Position numbers and translations under genes: made by a program. Of a stretch of DNA of 64,000 nucleotides, positions 18,269 to 25,951 are shown piece after piece. The notes under the pieces are model-generated. The model saw nothing but the letters and a program-made list of their open reading frames with translations. It ran no database searches and had not been told where the DNA came from. The DNA comes from Bradyrhizobium liaoningense (GTDB lineage Bacteria > Pseudomonadota > Alphaproteobacteria > Rhizobiales > Xanthobacteraceae): the NCBI RefSeq assembly GCF_018130825.1, contig NZ_JAFCJS010000001.1, positions 1,712,627 to 1,776,626 of the forward strand, written 5' to 3'. Position 1 is the first letter of the stretch. The number at the start of each line of letters is the position of its first letter.

Positions 18269-19933
18269 TTACTGCTTGACTGCAAAAACCCACAGCGAGC
18301 CGCCGGGCGGCACCTTGGCAAGTCGCTCGTCGCCGGAGAACAGCGAGTAGACGCCGCCGTAGCCAGATGTGACGGCGACATATTGCACGCCGTCCTGCTG
18401 CCAGGTCACCGGTTGTCCCTCGATGCCCGAGCCGGTCTGGAACTGCCAGAGCTTCTTGCCGGTGTCGGCGTCGAAGGCCTCGAACTCGCCGGTCAGCGCG
18501 CCCGTGAACACGACGCCGCCCGCGGTCGACAGCACGCCCGAGAAGCGCGGGATGTCGGCGGGGGCTTCCCACTTGGCCTTGCCGGTCATGGGATCGATCG
18601 CCTTCAGATGACCGCGCGGTCCGTCACCCCATTCCCAGAGGTCAGTGAGGTCCATGCCGAGATACCATTCACCCTGCTTGAAGGTGACGGGCTCGGTCTT
18701 GTACCTGCCGCCGAAGGCGAGGGTGTTGGCGTAGGCGAGGCCGGTCTGCGGGTTGAACGACATCGGCTCCCAGTTCTTGCCGCCGAGGATCGACGGATAG
18801 ACCGTCACCTTCTTGCCCTCGCGCGCGTCCTTGCTGACGTCGGTCTCGATCGGACGGCCCGTCTTCATGTCGATTCCGGTCGCCCAGTTGACCTTCACGT
18901 AAGGGTTGGCCGCGAGCAGCTTTCCATTGGTACGGTCGAGCACGTAGAAGAAGCCGTTGCGGTTGGCGTCCATCAGCACCTTGGTCGGCTTGCCCTCGAC
19001 ATTCATGTCGGCGAGCACCATCTCGGCCACCGAGTCATAGTCGAACGGATTGTTCGGCGAGAACTGGTAGTGCCACTTGATCTTGCCGGTCTTGGGATCC
19101 ATCGCCAGCACGGAGCAGGTGTAGAGATTGTCGCCGGGACGCACCGCCGAATTGAACGGGCCGGGATTGCCGATGCCCCAGTAGACCGTGTTCAGCTCGG
19201 GATCGTAGGACCCGGTGATCCAGGTCGAGCCACCGCCGAGCTTCCAGGTGTCGCCCTTCCAGGTGTCACCGCCTGGCTCATCCGGCGAGGGGATCGAATG
19301 GGTGCGCCACAGATGCTTGCCCGTCGCCGGATCCCAGCCGTCGATGAAGCCGCGGGTGCCGAACTCGGCGCCGGAGATGCCGGTGATGACGACACCGTCG
19401 GCGACCAGCGGGGCCACCGTCATCGAATAGCCTTCCTTGATGTCGGCCGCCTTCTGCCGCCACAGCTCCTTGCCGTCCTTGGCGTCGAGCGCGATGACGT
19501 TGGCATCGAGCGTGGTGCGGAACACCTTGCCGTCGTAGAGCGCCGCGCCACGGTTGATGATGCCGCAGCACACGATGCGCGGCGTCTCGGCGGGGTACTC
19601 GACCTTGGATTTCCAGATCTGCTTGCCGGTCTTGGCATCGACCGCCATGGTCGCGTTGTGCGAGGTCACGTAGATTACGCCCTGGTACACCAGCGGCTGC
19701 GATTCCTCGCTGCGATCGTCGTTGAAGGAGTAGTTCCAGACCGGGACGAGGTTCTTGACGGTGTCCTTGTTGATCTGGTTCAGGGTCGAGAAGCGCTGCA
19801 GATTGTAGCCCATCCCGTAATTGAGAACGTTCGATGTATCGGTCGCGCCCTTGACCAGCTGCTCGGTGGTCTGTGCGTACGCACAAGTCGATGCAAGCAT
19901 GACGAGGCTCGCGGCCATCGCAAAGCGTTTCAT
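18269..19933 (-). CDS. PQQ-dependent alcohol dehydrogenase, lanthanide (ExaF/PedH-like) type
   Basis: A 554-residue periplasmic quinoprotein with a signal peptide ending near CAYAQ (20). It keeps the vicinal disulfide C122-C123 (IVCCGIINRG), metal ligands E190 (GAEFG) and N256 (GIGN), catalytic D298 and the lanthanide-type D300 (F-D-Y-D). The second Cys pair of XoxF is absent. Short C-terminal loops suggest an ExaF/PedH-like enzyme acting on ethanol or other small alcohols and aldehydes; the substrate is inferred. ATG at 19933 follows GGGAGGA with six-base spacing, and the frame upstream of it is not protein-like. It shares its divergent control region with lanM. Confidence 0.9.
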   Translation of the reverse strand: MKRFAMAASLVMLASTCAYAQTTEQLVKGATDTSNVLNYGMGYNLQRFSTLNQINKDTVKNLVPVWNYSFNDDRSEESQPLVYQGVIYVTSHNATMAVDAKTGKQIWKSKVEYPAETPRIVCCGIINRGAALYDGKVFRTTLDANVIALDAKDGKELWRQKAADIKEGYSMTVAPLVADGVVITGISGAEFGTRGFIDGWDPATGKHLWRTHSIPSPDEPGGDTWKGDTWKLGGGSTWITGSYDPELNTVYWGIGNPGPFNSAVRPGDNLYTCSVLAMDPKTGKIKWHYQFSPNNPFDYDSVAEMVLADMNVEGKPTKVLMDANRNGFFYVLDRTNGKLLAANPYVKVNWATGIDMKTGRPIETDVSKDAREGKKVTVYPSILGGKNWEPMSFNPQTGLAYANTLAFGGRYKTEPVTFKQGEWYLGMDLTDLWEWGDGPRGHLKAIDPMTGKAKWEAPADIPRFSGVLSTAGGVVFTGALTGEFEAFDADTGKKLWQFQTGSGIEGQPVTWQQDGVQYVAVTSGYGGVYSLFSGDERLAKVPPGGSLWVFAVKQ

Positions 19934-20274
19934 CCGTTCCTCCCAATATGCGCGCCTTTTGACGCTGCGACGGCAACACTCCGCCCGAATGCAAAACGCG
20001 TCAATACGAAAGTCGAATGCGCGCTGCCGATATGTTGGATGCCAGATGCCGGTCACCTGACAGAAACCTGACAGCCGGCTCTCACTTGTGCGCAGGCGCT
20101 GAAAAAATTCCGCGGCATGGCGCAGTACCGGACAAAAGCGCGGGGGGCGCGGCAATCTGGTTCCTCGGATTGTGCGGCGCGCAGGTTGCAATTTCGCTTG
20201 AACCGGGGCTCGCCTTGCGGACTTATGTTGCTTTCATCCCGTTCGAATCGGGGCTCTTGGTCTGGGAGGTCATG
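19934..20274. promoter_or_regulatory. Divergent control region between a PQQ dehydrogenase and lanM
   Basis: A 341-base gene-free region. ACCTGACAG occurs twice in the same direction at 20055-20063 and 20066-20074, an 11-base period or one helical turn, as expected for a dimeric activator. TTGAAC..TTATGT-like elements near 20200-20235 could be the lanM promoter, but the spacing is not ideal. The lanM ribosome-binding site GGGAGGT lies at 20264-20270. A lanthanide-responsive regulator would be expected to act here. Confidence 0.5.
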
Positions 20275-20661
20275 ATGCTATCGCGTCGCTCTGTTGCACT
20301 TGCGCTCACGCTTGCAGTTCTGTCCGGTCCGGCCTGGTCGGCATCCGCCGTCAAGATGTTCGATACTGACAATGACGGCACGCTCGATCTGGCCGAGGTG
20401 AAGAAGGCCGCTAGCGCGCTGTTCGCAAAACTCGATCCCGATCACGACGGCACGCTGGACGCGCGCGAATTGCGCGGACGGTTGACGGCGAAAGAGCTCG
20501 CCGCCGCCGATCCCGATCGCGACGGGACTCTCACGCTCGACGAATATCTGTCCGTGGTGGAGCAGCGCTTCAATGCGGCCAATCCCGACAAGGACGGAAC
20601 GCTGGATGCAAAGGAGCTCAACTCGCGCGCCGGCCGCGCGCTGCTGCGCTTGCTGCGTTGA
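20275..20661 (+). CDS. lanM: Lanmodulin, periplasmic lanthanide-binding EF-hand protein
   Basis: A 128-residue exported protein with a signal peptide ending near WSA (23) and four EF-hand loops at 30-41, 54-65, 79-90 and 103-114. Loop starts are only 24-25 residues apart, which is the lanmodulin arrangement. Loops 2-4 have Pro at position 2 (DPD, DPD, NPD), the lanmodulin signature. Loop 1 has Thr there (DTDNDGTLDLAE). Loop 3 has Thr instead of Asp at position 9 (DPDRDGTLTLDE). Lanmodulin binds trivalent lanthanides with very high affinity in the periplasm, supplying or buffering them for XoxF-type enzymes. The second ATG (20275) is chosen because GGAGG is five bases upstream of it. pqqA follows. 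Confidence 0.94.
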   Translation: MLSRRSVALALTLAVLSGPAWSASAVKMFDTDNDGTLDLAEVKKAASALFAKLDPDHDGTLDARELRGRLTAKELAAADPDRDGTLTLDEYLSVVEQRFNAANPDKDGTLDAKELNSRAGRALLRLLR

Positions 20662-20822
20662 CGCTTGACTGGGAGCGAAGGCGATTTGCACGAGAGCGAA
20701 ATTCGCAAGCAATATGCGACAGTTCGCTGTATCTGCGGATCGATTCCAGCTTGCGCTGTGCTTGATGCAGCCCTAGGTTTTGCCCCGCGCGATGTCGCGC
20801 TCAATACCTTGGGAGACCCCGA

Positions 20823-20903
20823 ATGGCTTGGAAAGCTCCGAAGATCGTGGAAGTGCCGGTCGGCATGGAAATCAACATGTACGCCTGCGCTGCGCGCAAG
20901 TAA
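20823..20903 (+). CDS. pqqA: PQQ precursor peptide PqqA
   Basis: A 26-residue peptide, MAWKAPKIVEVPVGMEINMY then ACAARK. It has the conserved Glu16 and Tyr20 (E-x3-Y) that PqqE cross-links to build PQQ, and the usual PqqA pattern of Trp-Lys-Pro near the start and a basic C-terminus. GGGAG (20811-20815) lies seven bases before the ATG. No pqqB, C, D or E follows; they must be elsewhere. Its place between lanM and the other quinoprotein genes suggests that precursor supply is co-regulated with lanthanide alcohol oxidation. Confidence 0.95.
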   Translation: MAWKAPKIVEVPVGMEINMYACAARK

Positions 20904-20966
20904 GACTGACGGACCTGCCGCGGCTTCGGTGGCGAATGCCATCGGAGCCGTGGTAGTGTTCGCTGG

Positions 20967-21836
20967 ATGCGAACTGGACCCCACATATTTTGGACGGCGG
21001 TTGCGTGCATGGCCGCACTCGCGCCGGCATGCGCAGGCGCCGAAGAGGGGTTTGATACCGAGCACATCTTCGGCTTCATGATCGGCACCGACGTCGGCAA
21101 CGTCGGCGAGCGGGAATTCCAGACCCAGACGACGGGCAGCTTCGGCAAGGGCGGTGGCACCTATCGCGCTCTCGCGCAGGAGGTCGAGATCGAGGTCGTG
21201 CCGCTGCCGAACTTCCGCATCGAGCTCGGCGGCACCGCCAGCTGGCACGACATCACCGGCGTTCCTGACATCGACGACCGCCGCCAGTTCAACTTCCAGG
21301 GCGCCTCGCTTGATTTGCGTTATCGCCTGCTCGACCGCGAGCGCGCGCCGTTTGGGTTCACGGTCGCCGCCGAGTTCCATGGCGATCGCATTGATGAGAC
21401 CTCTGGCGCGAAGGGGCGGATGTACGGCACCGAATTCACGCTCGCCTTCGACCGTGAGCTCGTTCCGAACTTCGTCATCGGCGCGCTCAATTTGATCTAT
21501 CAGCCGGAATGGGCGCGCTTCGAGGTGGCGGGGACGTCCGAGAAGAGTTCGACCGTCGGAGCGGCGTTTGCCGCCCTGGCGCGGGTTCGCCCGAATGTGC
21601 TTCTCGGCGGCGAGATGCGCTACTTCCGGCAATATGAGGGCATCGGCCTCGGCGAGTTTTCGGGTCAGGCTCTGTTTGTCGGGCCGACTGCCTATTTCCA
21701 GCTCTCCGAGCGCTCCCGGCTGACCCTGAGCTGGAGCATGCAGGCCTGGGGTCGTCCGGCCGGCTCAGGCGGCAATCTCGACCTCGTCAATTTCGAGCGG
21801 CATCAGGCGCGACTGGTGTTCGGGGTGAATTTTTAG
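20967..21836 (+). CDS. Predicted outer-membrane beta-barrel protein next to pqqA and lanM
   Basis: A 289-residue protein with a signal peptide ending near ACAGAEE (about 25). The body alternates polar and hydrophobic residues in a beta-strand pattern (e.g. FRIELGGTASWHD, LDLRYRLLDRE, FTVAAEFHGD). It ends in Phe (VFGVNF), as outer-membrane barrels do. I do not recognise a named family. It lies 63 bases after pqqA on the same strand. It could be a porin for a small metabolite, metal complex or PQQ, or simply an unrelated barrel. No clear ribosome-binding site is seen at this start. Confidence 0.7.
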   Translation: MRTGPHIFWTAVACMAALAPACAGAEEGFDTEHIFGFMIGTDVGNVGEREFQTQTTGSFGKGGGTYRALAQEVEIEVVPLPNFRIELGGTASWHDITGVPDIDDRRQFNFQGASLDLRYRLLDRERAPFGFTVAAEFHGDRIDETSGAKGRMYGTEFTLAFDRELVPNFVIGALNLIYQPEWARFEVAGTSEKSSTVGAAFAALARVRPNVLLGGEMRYFRQYEGIGLGEFSGQALFVGPTAYFQLSERSRLTLSWSMQAWGRPAGSGGNLDLVNFERHQARLVFGVNF

Positions 21837-21976
21837 CGTGCTTGTTTCGTCTCTTCCCACGTGCGGGGAGGGGCGACGGAGGTAGTTCCCCATCCTCACG
21901 TCCGATTGAAACTTCCCGCTCCCTGACACGTAACCTATCGTGCTAGTCTCGAGTGCCCCCGCGAGAGGATCCCGGA

Positions 21977-22186
21977 ATGAACCCGATCGACCTTGTGGTG
22001 ACTGTGTGTGCGGTGCTCTCGCCTGCGACCTGCGAAGAGCAGCATCTGGTGTTCAACTATTCGGGGTCGCCCCGCCAATGCGTGATGGCCGCACCGCCCT
22101 ACATCGCGCAATGGGTCGGCGAGCATCCGAAATGGCAGGCGGTGCGCTGGCGCTGCGAATATCCGCACCCGAACGACAAGGCTTAA
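21977..22186 (+). CDS. Small conserved Cys-containing hypothetical protein
   Basis: A 69-residue protein preceded by AGAGGAT and starting at ATG 21977. A short hydrophobic N-terminus (IDLVVTVCAVLSP) is followed by a compact domain with Cys at residues 11, 19, 35 and 60, suggesting two disulfides in an exported protein. Proteins of this kind are common single genes in Bradyrhizobium. It converges with the gene at 22197. Function unknown. Confidence 0.65.
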   Translation: MNPIDLVVTVCAVLSPATCEEQHLVFNYSGSPRQCVMAAPPYIAQWVGEHPKWQAVRWRCEYPHPNDKA

Positions 22187-22196
22187 GCCGGGCGGG

Positions 22197-22544
22197 CTAC
22201 TTCGTACAGTCCTTCAGATCCTTGTCGGCGATCGAGAACACCGCATCGGCCCTGATCTCGATGTCGCGGACGATGCACTGCCGCGCATTGGGATAGCTGA
22301 CCTTGGCGTCGTAGCGGCCGGGCTCGACGCCGGTGATGCGCAGCCGCTCGTCGTGGTCGACCTCCTTGTCCTTGTCGTTGAGGCACTGGTTCGGGCCCCA
22401 GTCGGTCTTGCCGGCCGGCGAAAGCTGGAAGCCGGAGATCGTCTCCGTCGTGAGATTCCAGAGCCGGATGCCCTTGCCCTTGGTCTGCGCGGCGGCTTCG
22501 CCGGCAAGCGTCAACAACGCGATCAAAGCAAGAACCCCACGCAT
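22197..22544 (-). CDS. Exported hypothetical protein
   Basis: A 115-residue protein with a signal peptide ending at AAAQT (about 20). The mature part contains IRLWNLTTETISGFQLSPAG and GVEPGRYDAKV segments, which look like a small beta-sandwich that could bind or scaffold a partner. Two or three Cys (about 54, 89, 113) could form a disulfide. It lies 24 bases downstream of the pentapeptide-repeat gene on the same strand and is probably co-transcribed with it. Function unknown. Confidence 0.65.
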   Translation of the reverse strand: MRGVLALIALLTLAGEAAAQTKGKGIRLWNLTTETISGFQLSPAGKTDWGPNQCLNDKDKEVDHDERLRITGVEPGRYDAKVSYPNARQCIVRDIEIRADAVFSIADKDLKDCTK

Positions 22545-22568
22545 CAGCCAGTCCTCCCAAAGGCGCCG

Positions 22569-23381
22569 TCATTCCCTGATCAGGCGCTCGCGGTTCTTTG
22601 CCTTGTCGAAATTTTTGGCGCGGTCAAGACCGTTCGGTGCGATCAGCTTCGTCGAGACGAGATCGGCGCCGTCGAAATCGGCGTCGATGACGATGGCGCC
22701 GGTCAGATCGGCTCCGCCGAGCTGGGCGTTTTTCAGTGATGCGCCGCTCAGGTCGGCGCCCCTGAGGACCGCGAACTCGAGGTCGACGCGCGACAAATCG
22801 GCGTTGCGCGCGTTCAGCCGTTCCAGATTGGCGGATCTCAGCACCGCGCGCATCAACCCCATCGACTGGTTGCGCATGTCGGCGCCAAGATTCGCGTCCG
22901 CGATCGAGGCGCCGACCAGGCTTGCGCCGGTGAGGTCGGCAGCGATGCGCGCTCCCGATAGATTCGCGCCGTCGAGACGCGCGCGGGCCATTTGCGAGGC
23001 GAACAGATTGGCGCCTTTCAGGCTCGCGCCGGTCAGATCCGCATCCAGCAGCCACGCCTGATCGAGGATCGCACGGTCAAGCCTGGCGTCTCGGAGTATT
23101 GTCTTGTTGAGCCGCGCGGCGCGGAGAACCGCGTTGGACAGGTCCAGCCCCGAGAGATCGAGGCCCGACAGGCGTTTGCCGGTGAAATCGGCGGGCTGCT
23201 TTGGGCTCGCTTTGGCCAATACGGCCTCGACCTCCGGCCTCGTCATTTCGGCGGAGACCATCGCGGGAGAGGTGAGGTCGACGTCACGCATCATGTCCTG
23301 CGCATCCGCCGTCGACGCGACGAGTGCAAGACCAAGCGTTGCAAGACCAAGCGTTGCGAAGGCGACCGTCCGCGTCATCAT
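22569..23381 (-). CDS. Exported pentapeptide-repeat protein
   Basis: A 270-residue protein with a signal peptide ending near TADAQD (about 28). The region from about residue 65 to 250 is made of A(D/N)LXX-type pentapeptides (for example LSGLDLSGLDLSNA, ADLTGASLKGANL), giving roughly 30 repeats and a right-handed quadrilateral beta-helix. Such proteins are scaffolds or inhibitors, and export makes a periplasmic scaffold likely here. The DNA for the signal peptide contains a short tandem duplication (about 23330-23356). It is encoded just downstream of an ABC transporter on the same strand. Substrate or partner unknown. Confidence 0.85.
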   Translation of the reverse strand: MMTRTVAFATLGLATLGLALVASTADAQDMMRDVDLTSPAMVSAEMTRPEVEAVLAKASPKQPADFTGKRLSGLDLSGLDLSNAVLRAARLNKTILRDARLDRAILDQAWLLDADLTGASLKGANLFASQMARARLDGANLSGARIAADLTGASLVGASIADANLGADMRNQSMGLMRAVLRSANLERLNARNADLSRVDLEFAVLRGADLSGASLKNAQLGGADLTGAIVIDADFDGADLVSTKLIAPNGLDRAKNFDKAKNRERLIRE

Positions 23382-23426
23382 CAGCTCCGCCGCCGGCCTA
23401 GTCTAGCACGTCGGCCAGGCGACCGG

Positions 23427-24155
23427 CTATGAGACATCTCGCGCAGTGCGGTCGCCGTGAATTCGTTGGGCGAGGCCGGCCTTGATCGCCGCAATCTCGG
23501 CTTCGCCGCGTGTGTCGCGCGGGATGCCGATAGGCACCTCGGCCACGATCCGCGCCGGCCGCGGCGACAGGAAGAACAGCCGGTCGCCCAGGCGCACCGC
23601 ATCGTCCAGGCTGTGTGTCACCAGAAGCGTCATCACTGGCCGGCTCGCCACCAGCGTCGCGATCTCGTCACGCAGACGGCCGGCGAGGGCGTCGTCGAGC
23701 GAGGCGAGGGGCTCGTCGAGCACCAGGAGATCGGGCTCCACCGCGAAGGCGCGCGCGAGTGCGACGCGGCGGGCCAGCCCCAGCGACAATTCGCCGGGGA
23801 AATGGCTGCGATGGGCTTCCAGCTCCAAAATCCTGAACAGCTCGGAGAGCTTCGCCTCGGTGACATCAGGCGCGGCCAGCCGCACATTCTGCTCGACCGA
23901 GCGCCACGGCAGCAGCCGCGGCTCCTGGAACACCATGCCGATCCGCGCCTCAGGCGGCCGCGCGATGCGGCCTGCAAAGTCGTGGTCCAATCCAAGGATG
24001 ATGCGCAGCATCGTGCTCTTGCCGCAACCGGACGGGCCGATCAGCACGCCGACCTCGCCGGATTGAAGCGCGAACTTGACCGGCGCCAGCACCTCGTGCG
24101 TTCCGCCCGCGGCACTCCTGAAGGTCTTGCCTGTGATATCGACCTCAAGCCGCAC
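23427..24155 (-). CDS. ABC transporter ATP-binding protein (nitrate/sulfonate/taurine type)
   Basis: A 242-residue ATPase of the SsuB/TauB type. Walker A is GPSGCGKST (about 39-47) and Walker B is LLVLDEP. The signature motif reads LSLGL rather than LSGGQ, followed by ARRVALARAF. It energises the permease whose gene overlaps it by 11 bases. The order binding protein, permease, ATPase forms one operon on the minus strand. The family imports small oxidised organic or inorganic ligands. Here it sits between lanM/pqqA and the quinoprotein relay genes, so its ligand could relate to that system. Confidence 0.9.
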   Translation of the reverse strand: MRLEVDITGKTFRSAAGGTHEVLAPVKFALQSGEVGVLIGPSGCGKSTMLRIILGLDHDFAGRIARPPEARIGMVFQEPRLLPWRSVEQNVRLAAPDVTEAKLSELFRILELEAHRSHFPGELSLGLARRVALARAFAVEPDLLVLDEPLASLDDALAGRLRDEIATLVASRPVMTLLVTHSLDDAVRLGDRLFFLSPRPARIVAEVPIGIPRDTRGEAEIAAIKAGLAQRIHGDRTARDVS

Positions 24156-24882
24156 GGGGCCGCCACCTGTTTGCGCGGGCTTCGAACGGCTGCACCAGCA
24201 AGGTTTCGATGACGAGCACGACAGCGGCGAAGGTCAGCGAATAGGCCAGCAGCCGCGGCGTGTCGAACAGCTGGAAGGCGACGCCGATCTCGAAGCCGAC
24301 GCCGTTCGGCCGTCCCAGCAGCTCGGCGACCAGCACGATCTTCCACACCAGCGACAATCCGGAGCGGGCGGAGGCCGCGATATAGGGCGCGAGCTGCGGC
24401 AGCACGACATGGCGGAACGCGCGCCAGCGCGGCATCGCGAATACGCTCGCCATTTCGTCGAGCGAACGGTCGAGCGCGCGCGTGCCCTCGCGCAAGGTGA
24501 CGATGGCGGTCGGCAGCTTGTTGATGGCGATCGCCGCGATCGCGGCGGCTTCAGTGAGGCCGGCCCAGATATAGGCGAGCACGATCACGACCAGCGCCGG
24601 CAAATTGAGCAGCAGGATCAGCCAGGGATCGCCGAGCCGGTCGGCGAGCTTCACCCGGCCCATCAGGTAGCCGATGGCGCTGCCGAGCGACATTGCCAGG
24701 GTGAAGGCGAGCGCGACGCGGGCCAGCGTCGCCCCGAGATGCAGGAACAGCGCGCCGGTTGATGCTTCTGCGATCATCACCTGAAGCACGGCTGGTGGGG
24801 AGGGCAGCTTCGCGCCGCCGACGAGGAGCGCGGCAATCCACCAGATCGCGAGGAACAGGGCGAACGAGAGCAGACGCAGCAC
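24145..24882 (-). CDS. ABC transporter permease (SsuC/TauC type)
   Basis: A 245-residue inner-membrane permease with about six hydrophobic segments and the EAA-type coupling loop (DEMASVFAMPRWRAFRHVVLPQLAP in part, near residues 130-155). The GTG at 24882 is chosen because the frame above it is Arg/Ser/Pro-rich and unlike a protein. GTG sits one base past the TGA of the binding-protein gene, giving translational coupling. The C-terminus overlaps the ATPase gene by 11 bases. It is the membrane channel of this transporter. Confidence 0.87.
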   Translation of the reverse strand: MLRLLSFALFLAIWWIAALLVGGAKLPSPPAVLQVMIAEASTGALFLHLGATLARVALAFTLAMSLGSAIGYLMGRVKLADRLGDPWLILLLNLPALVVIVLAYIWAGLTEAAAIAAIAINKLPTAIVTLREGTRALDRSLDEMASVFAMPRWRAFRHVVLPQLAPYIAASARSGLSLVWKIVLVAELLGRPNGVGFEIGVAFQLFDTPRLLAYSLTFAAVVLVIETLLVQPFEARANRWRPRAA

Positions 24883-24883
24883 C

Positions 24884-25864
24884 TCAGTCTCCGGGGACTG
24901 CGTGATAGAAGGTGCCGGGGTCGAGCTCGGCTGCGGGGCCGACGAGGTCGCGTCCGCCGGTCTCGGCCAGCACGCGGTAGAGCACGCGCGCATCCTTCTC
25001 CTCGTCGTCAATGCTCCGGCGCGGAATGCCGTCGCGGTAGCGCTCGCGATAGGTCTTGAGCATGGCCGGATCGGTCGTGCCCGTGAGCGGCGCGACCTTG
25101 TCCCAGGCGGCATCGGATGTGACCAGCAGCTGCTTGGCCTTGCGGGTCATCGCGATGAAGCGGGCCACTGCGTCCTTATGGCTCGCGGCCCAGCTCTCGT
25201 CGAAGACGTAGCCGACTGCGGCCACCGCGCCCTTGGCGCCGAGCTTCGGCAAGATGTCCTCGATGCCGGCGAGGCGCCTGAAACCCTTGGCCTCGAGCTG
25301 GGCACAGAAATTCCAGAAGTTGAGGCTCGCATCCATCTCGCCGTCGAGCGCCTTGGCTGCGATCAAAGGCGGGGCGCCGTAGACGATGGTCGCTTCCGAC
25401 TTCAGGTCGATGCCGTCCTGCTTCATCCGCGCCTGGAGCAGCAGCCAGCTCTTGTCGATCGCCCCGCCTGCGACCGCGAGCTTGCGGCCCTTGAGGTCGG
25501 CGAGCGTCTGAAGCGGCGAGGCTGCCGGTACCATCACCGCGCCGAGCGCGCTGGAATAGGGATAGAAGGTGAGCTTGGCGCCCAGCGCGCGCTCGCGCGA
25601 CACCCACAGCCAGTCCGACAGGATGATGTCGGCGCTGCCTGCGCGCATTGCGATCTTGCCGGCTTCGGTGCTCGCGAGCTCGGTGACCTCCAGCGACAGG
25701 TCAGCCTCCTTGTCGAGGCCGCTGCTGCGGATCGCGGCCAGCTCCCAGGAGAATGTTCCGGTTTTCTGCACCGCAAGGCGAATGGTATCCGCAGCCCCGG
25801 CCGGTGCAGTCAGAGTCAGCGCCAGGGTCATCGCGAGCGCCGATATTCGTCCCAAAACTCTCAT
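24884..25864 (-). CDS. ABC transporter substrate-binding protein (SsuA/TauA/ThiY-like)
   Basis: Periplasmic receptor of 326 residues from ATG 25864, with a signal peptide ending near APAGAADT. An in-frame ATG at 25915 would add 17 residues and give an unusually long n-region. IRLAVQKTGTFSWELAAIRSSGL is the family-3-fold entry seen in part, and SADIILSDWLWVSRERALG is typical of the nitrate/sulfonate group. It is the first gene of the three-gene transporter operon. Ligand unknown; no sulfonate- or taurine-degrading enzyme is nearby, which argues against a simple sulfur-source transporter. Confidence 0.85.
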   Translation of the reverse strand: MRVLGRISALAMTLALTLTAPAGAADTIRLAVQKTGTFSWELAAIRSSGLDKEADLSLEVTELASTEAGKIAMRAGSADIILSDWLWVSRERALGAKLTFYPYSSALGAVMVPAASPLQTLADLKGRKLAVAGGAIDKSWLLLQARMKQDGIDLKSEATIVYGAPPLIAAKALDGEMDASLNFWNFCAQLEAKGFRRLAGIEDILPKLGAKGAVAAVGYVFDESWAASHKDAVARFIAMTRKAKQLLVTSDAAWDKVAPLTGTTDPAMLKTYRERYRDGIPRRSIDDEEKDARVLYRVLAETGGRDLVGPAAELDPGTFYHAVPGD

Positions 25865-25951
25865 CACCTTGTGAGCCGCTTCCTCTGACAGAGTGCTTTT
25901 CAGGACAATACGCATAGCATAGCTTTGGTCGCAACCAGCGGGAGGACGCGC

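Noticed and set aside
20904..20966. pqqB or other PQQ biosynthesis genes after pqqA
   Set aside because: The following gene encodes a barrel-like protein. No pqqB, C, D or E motif occurs anywhere in the window.
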